From contig CAVOXI010000001.1 in NCBI GenBank assembly GCA_963700395.1, positions 1,240,001-1,304,000 on the forward strand: a stretch of DNA of 64,000 nt. Reading direction: 5' to 3'. Numbering within the stretch: position 1 is the stretch's first letter; each line of letters opens with the position of its first letter. Under the pieces are notes generated by a model. The model searched no databases. It was not told the origin of the DNA and saw only the letters and a list, made by a program, of their open reading frames with translations. Shown here in pieces: positions 61,307 through 64,000 of this stretch. Source of the stretch: Prado023 sp963700395 (GTDB taxonomy: Bacteria; Actinomycetota; Actinomycetes; S36-B12; CAIYMF01). Both the position numbers and the translations under genes were made by a program.

Positions 61307-63017
61307 TCAGGGCGTGAAGTCGGCCCCGAGGATCACCACGACGTCCGCCACGTTCTGGCCGTCCTCGGCGACCTGCACGGACGTGGCGGGGACGTCCAGG
61401 GCCTGCGCCACCTTGTTCCCCAGTGCGACCGACTCGGCGGTTGCGTCCTCGATGATGACGTGGGTCTCCGGCTGCTCGAACGCCTCGGCGTTCCCCCCGT
61501 TGATGTAGACCATGTCGGCGCCCACGAGTCGATCGCGAGCGCTGGCGCCCAGGCCGGGCGTCCCCACACCGTTCTGGACCAGGACCCTCGGGTTCGACTC
61601 CGCGCCCGTGAGCATCGCCTGTGGCAGCAGGGACCGGATCACGGACTCAGCGGCGATCAGGTCGACCCGGACGACTGCCAGGGTCTCGCCCGCCTCGATG
61701 TCGGAGGTCGGCAGCACGCGGACCTGTTGGCCCCCTTCGAGGATGCTCCGACGCATCTGCAGGAGGAAGTCGGCGACGGCCGGCGTGGTCGTCGTGGTCC
61801 TGGCCGATGCCCCCAGCGAGGTCAGCATCTGCTCGATCCGGAGCGCGTCATCGGGCAGCCGGGAGATCGTGGCCGTCATCACCTGGGAGAAGCGTGCGAG
61901 GCGGGCTGCCTCGGGCTCGTCCGGCAGCCAGGCCAGCGCGTAGGTCGCGGCCTGGTTGCCGTCGAGAGTCTGGACCCCGGAGGGCACCACGACCTTCTCC
62001 GCCTGTGTCGTCTTGTCGGTCTCGGTGATGGTCTGGTCGACGTCGACCGTGATCCCACCGACGTAGTCGACCATCCCCGCCAGCGCCAGGCGCGCCAGGC
62101 TCAGCGTCCCGTCGATGCGCAGGGCCAGCAGGTCCGACAGGGCGTCCTGGGACGCTGACCGGTCCAGCAGGCGGGCGCTCTGCCCGAGGGTCTGCTGGCC
62201 CGCCCCGGGGACGTCGACGATCAGCCGGGAGGGCACAAGCAGCTGAGCGGCAGGCAGGCCGCCGCCCACGCCCGCCACCATGTTGTCCGCGCCGAGGTCG
62301 GCATCGTTGCGGACCTGGATGAGCAGCGTCTGCTGCTCGGCGAACGCGGTGGGCGCCGGCGTGGGCTGCGTGGTGCCGTCCGTGGCGGGGGGTCGCATCG
62401 ACAGGACGATCCATCCGACCAGGGCGAGGCCGAGGATCGCGAGGAACGCCCACATCCACCGCGAGCGGATCCGGCGGCCACCGGGTCGCCGTGGCGGCGG
62501 GCGTCGGGGCGAGTCGGGTGTGGGGGCGGGGGCGGGGGCGGGGGCGGGTCGGGGGACGTCGGCTCCCCGGACGTCGGTGCGGGGGCCGGTGCGGGGGTGG
62601 TCGTCTCGGCGGGCAGTGCCGACGGGGCAACCGGCGGAGCGGAGTTGGCGATCGGGACGCTGACGTCTTCGGCAACCGGCGTGGGCTCCACGGGGTCCGC
62701 AGGCGTCGCACCGACCGCAGGGACCGGAACCGGATCCGGGGCAGGCAGCGTGGGCTCCGCAGGGACCGGGTCCACAGCGAACGGCGCGGCCTCCTCCGCA
62801 ACGCGCTCCCCAGCCACCGGCGTGGGCTCCGAGCCCACCGGCGTGGGCTCCGAACCCATCGGCGTGGGCTCCGAACCCACGGCGTGGCTCCGCGGACCGG
62901 TGTCGGCTCCAGATCCACCGGCGTGGGCTCCGCGTCCACCGGCGTGGCCTCCGCGGGGACCGGTGTCGGCTCCGCGGCCTCCTCCGGGGGCTCGGGCTTC
63001 GCGTGCTTGGGGCTCAC
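61307..63017 (-). CDS. LCP-family protein with LytR C-terminal domain, reading frame interrupted twice in the proline-rich N-terminus
   Basis: About 570 residues after repair. From GTG 63017 (overlapping the nadD stop) the first frame gives SPKHAKPEPPEEAAEPTPVPA and EPTPV repeats. The next (from about 62885) gives GSEPTPMGSEPTPVGSEPTPV and SVPIANSAPPVAPSALPAE. The third (from about 62550) gives RRPPPRRPGGRRIRSRW and a membrane helix (FLAILGLALVGWIVL), then an LCP-type region (DYVGGITVDVDQTI) and the LytR_C end (VLVQNGVGTPGLGASARDRL). Members attach teichoic acids or arabinogalactan to peptidoglycan. Both breaks are one-base deletions in repeat-rich DNA. The C-terminal 380 residues are clean. 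Confidence 0.83.
62816..62878. repeat. 21-bp tandem repeat encoding EPTPVGS units in the LCP gene
   Basis: Three 21-bp units at 62816, 62837 and 62858, differing by 1-2 bases, in frame with the protein (7 residues per unit). More degenerate copies continue to about 62950. Such repeats are prone to length change and to assembly error, and the first frame break lies at their edge. Confidence 0.75.
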
Positions 63018-63607
63018 CGGGCGCCTGCCCGGTAGAGGCCCATCTTGACGATGAAGCGATCCACGCCGGCGGGCACGAGGTAGCTGATCGGGGCGTTGTG
63101 GGCGACCCGCTCCCTGCAGTCCGTGGACGAGATCGCCAGCGCCGGGATCTCCACGATGCTCGCCGATCCCGGGGGCAGGTGGGCCGCGTCGATGTCGTGC
63201 CCGGGTCGTGTGACGCCCACGAGGTGCGCGAGCTCCAGAACGTCGTGCGGATCCCGCCACGACAGGATCGAGCCGAGCGCATCCGCGCCCGTGATGAAGA
63301 ACAGCTCGGCATCCGGGCGTTGCGCGTGCAGGTCGCGCAGGGTGTCCACGGTGTAGGTCGGTCGATCACGATCGATGTCGACCCGGCTGACGGTGAACCT
63401 CGGATCGTCAGCCGTCGCGATCACGGTCATCAGGTATCGGGTCTCGGCCTCCGAGACCGGCCTCTGGGCCTTCTGCCACGGCTGGCCGGTCGGAACGAAG
63501 ACGACCTCGTCGAGGGAGAACAGGTGGGCCACCTCGCTGGCTGCTACGAGATGGCCGTGGTGGATGGGGTCGAAGGTGCCCCCCATGACGCCCAGGCGCA
63601 CGGTCAT
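63014..63607 (-). CDS. nadD: Nicotinate-nucleotide adenylyltransferase
   Basis: A 197-residue NAD-synthesis enzyme joining nicotinate mononucleotide and ATP to deamido-NAD. The nucleotidyltransferase motif GGTFDPIHHGHLVAASEVAH (residues 9-28) and the second motif ISSTDCRERV (near 165) are intact, with VFVPTGQPWQKAQRPVSEAETRYLM between. The stop overlaps the GTG of the LCP gene. The order proA-small protein-nadD-LCP-rsfS is common in actinomycetes. Confidence 0.95.
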   Translation of the reverse strand: MTVRLGVMGGTFDPIHHGHLVAASEVAHLFSLDEVVFVPTGQPWQKAQRPVSEAETRYLMTVIATADDPRFTVSRVDIDRDRPTYTVDTLRDLHAQRPDAELFFITGADALGSILSWRDPHDVLELAHLVGVTRPGHDIDAAHLPPGSASIVEIPALAISSTDCRERVAHNAPISYLVPAGVDRFIVKMGLYRAGAR

Positions 63608-63620
63608 CGGCGCGCGCGGC

Positions 63621-63764
63621 TCACCGGTCGGGGTTGAACCGGGTCACGACGAGGAGCAGGACCAGCAGGAGGACCAGGGCGAGGGCCCCGAACGCCCACG
63701 GGGGCACCCCCGGGTGGTCCTCGACCGCTGCCCCCTCGGAGAGCCGAACCAGTGCGTTCACCAT
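63621..63764 (-). CDS. Small single-pass membrane protein between proA and nadD
   Basis: A 47-residue protein. A short polar start (MVNALVRLSEGAAVEDHPGVP) precedes one membrane helix (WAFGALALVLLLVLLLVVTRF) and ends NPDR. An AAGGGGAAG ribosome site lies 4 nt before the ATG at 63764. From memory, the ending VTRFNPDR and location between proA and nadD recur in other actinomycetes, so it is probably a real conserved gene. It falls below usual gene-size cut-offs. Function unknown. Confidence 0.7.
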   Translation of the reverse strand: MVNALVRLSEGAAVEDHPGVPPWAFGALALVLLLVLLLVVTRFNPDR

Positions 63765-63851
63765 CGAACTTCCCCTTCCCAGTGGCCAGCGCGGCGAGCC
63801 TATCGGATCGACAGCGGCGTCGGCGCAGGGCCGGGCACCGCCCGTCCCGGG

Positions 63852-64000
63852 TCAGCCTCGGATGTGGCCGTCGCCGTGGACGAGGTAGGTCGTCGAGGTC
63901 AGCTCAGTGAGGCCCATGGGACCGCGGGCATGCAGCTTCTGCGTGGAGATCCCGATCTCCGCCCCGAAGCCGAACTCGCCGCCGTCCGTGAACCGCGTCG
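63852..64000 (-). CDS. proA: Glutamate-5-semialdehyde dehydrogenase (gamma-glutamyl phosphate reductase), C-terminal end
   Basis: Only the last 48 codons are in the window; the gene continues beyond base 64000. The reading TRFTDGGEFGFGAEIGISTQ-KLHARGPMGLTELTSTTYLVHGDGHIRG matches the C-terminus of ProA, which reduces gamma-glutamyl phosphate in proline synthesis. The stop is at 63852-63854. Confidence 0.93.
   Translation of the reverse strand, partial: TRFTDGGEFGFGAEIGISTQKLHARGPMGLTELTSTTYLVHGDGHIRG

Noticed and set aside
62519..62543. Hexamer run GCCCCC as a phase-variation switch
   Set aside because: Hexamer copy changes keep the reading frame, so they would not switch the gene on and off. 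Only single-base slippage in the flanking C runs would, and this is more likely sequencing error.

Overview
The window is GC-rich and densely packed, and it encodes a typical actinomycete (Actinomycetota) housekeeping complement: class II single-chain glycyl-tRNA synthetase, a PhoH-YbeY-CNNM-Era-RecO series, HrcA with a CIRCE operator in front of hrcA-dnaJ, and proA-nadD-LCP-rsfS. Genus cannot be told from sequence alone. Many genes carry a TANNNT-like -10 hexamer only 6-9 nt before the start codon, which is the leaderless-mRNA signature common in actinomycetes. I used it to settle several starts.

Layout. 0-5.5 kb: end of an amino-acid ABC transporter operon (permease fragment and substrate-binding lipoprotein), a small DoxX-like membrane protein, hisN-type phosphatase, mutY, an unknown membrane protein and a pirin. 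5.5-7.3 kb: trmB, a gene-poor kilobase with one small membrane protein, and tRNA-Asn. 7.3-19.1 kb: dnaG and a coupled unknown gene, a DUF218 protein, dgt, pyruvate phosphate dikinase, two convergent GH13 glucosidase/amylase genes and a tRNA-dihydrouridine synthase. 19-24 kb: DUF4333-like anchor protein, glyS, DUF6703-like protein, uppS, a dual-specificity phosphatase and recO. 24-33 kb: a long minus-strand series, era / CNNM-CBS / ybeY / phoH, then HIT, a secreted protein, rsmE, dnaJ and hrcA. 33-38 kb (plus): monooxygenase-like protein with Fe-alcohol dehydrogenase, DUF3097, a proline-rich membrane protein, hemW (minus) and a lipoprotein. 38-43.5 kb: two tandem paralogous long-chain acyl-CoA synthetases, then an SPFH protein with a ribbon-helix-helix partner. 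43.5-55.7 kb: lepA, a membrane protein, rpsT, holA, comEC, comEA, plsY, degV, leuS (all minus). 55.7-60.1 kb (plus): a conserved 134-aa protein, tRNA-Ala(GGC), and a 61-aa ORF coupled to a MalT-like LuxR regulator. 60.1-64 kb (minus): histidine phosphatase, rsfS, LCP protein, nadD, a small membrane protein and the end of proA.

Two observations dominate. First, about a dozen genes, including the essential leuS, have their reading frame broken by single-base indels at G/C-rich positions, nearly all apparent one-base insertions. The complete protein is recovered by switching frame, so these look like sequencing or assembly errors rather than real decay. Second, two copies of a 45-bp hairpin with a 3-nt loop lie 6 and 11 nt after the stop codons of era and leuS. 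They have a compensatory base-pair change between copies and sit just upstream of the separate promoters of recO and degV.

No defence, toxin, secondary-metabolite, phage or insertion-sequence cluster was seen. This is mainly chromosomal backbone, and I found no convincing novel multi-gene system.
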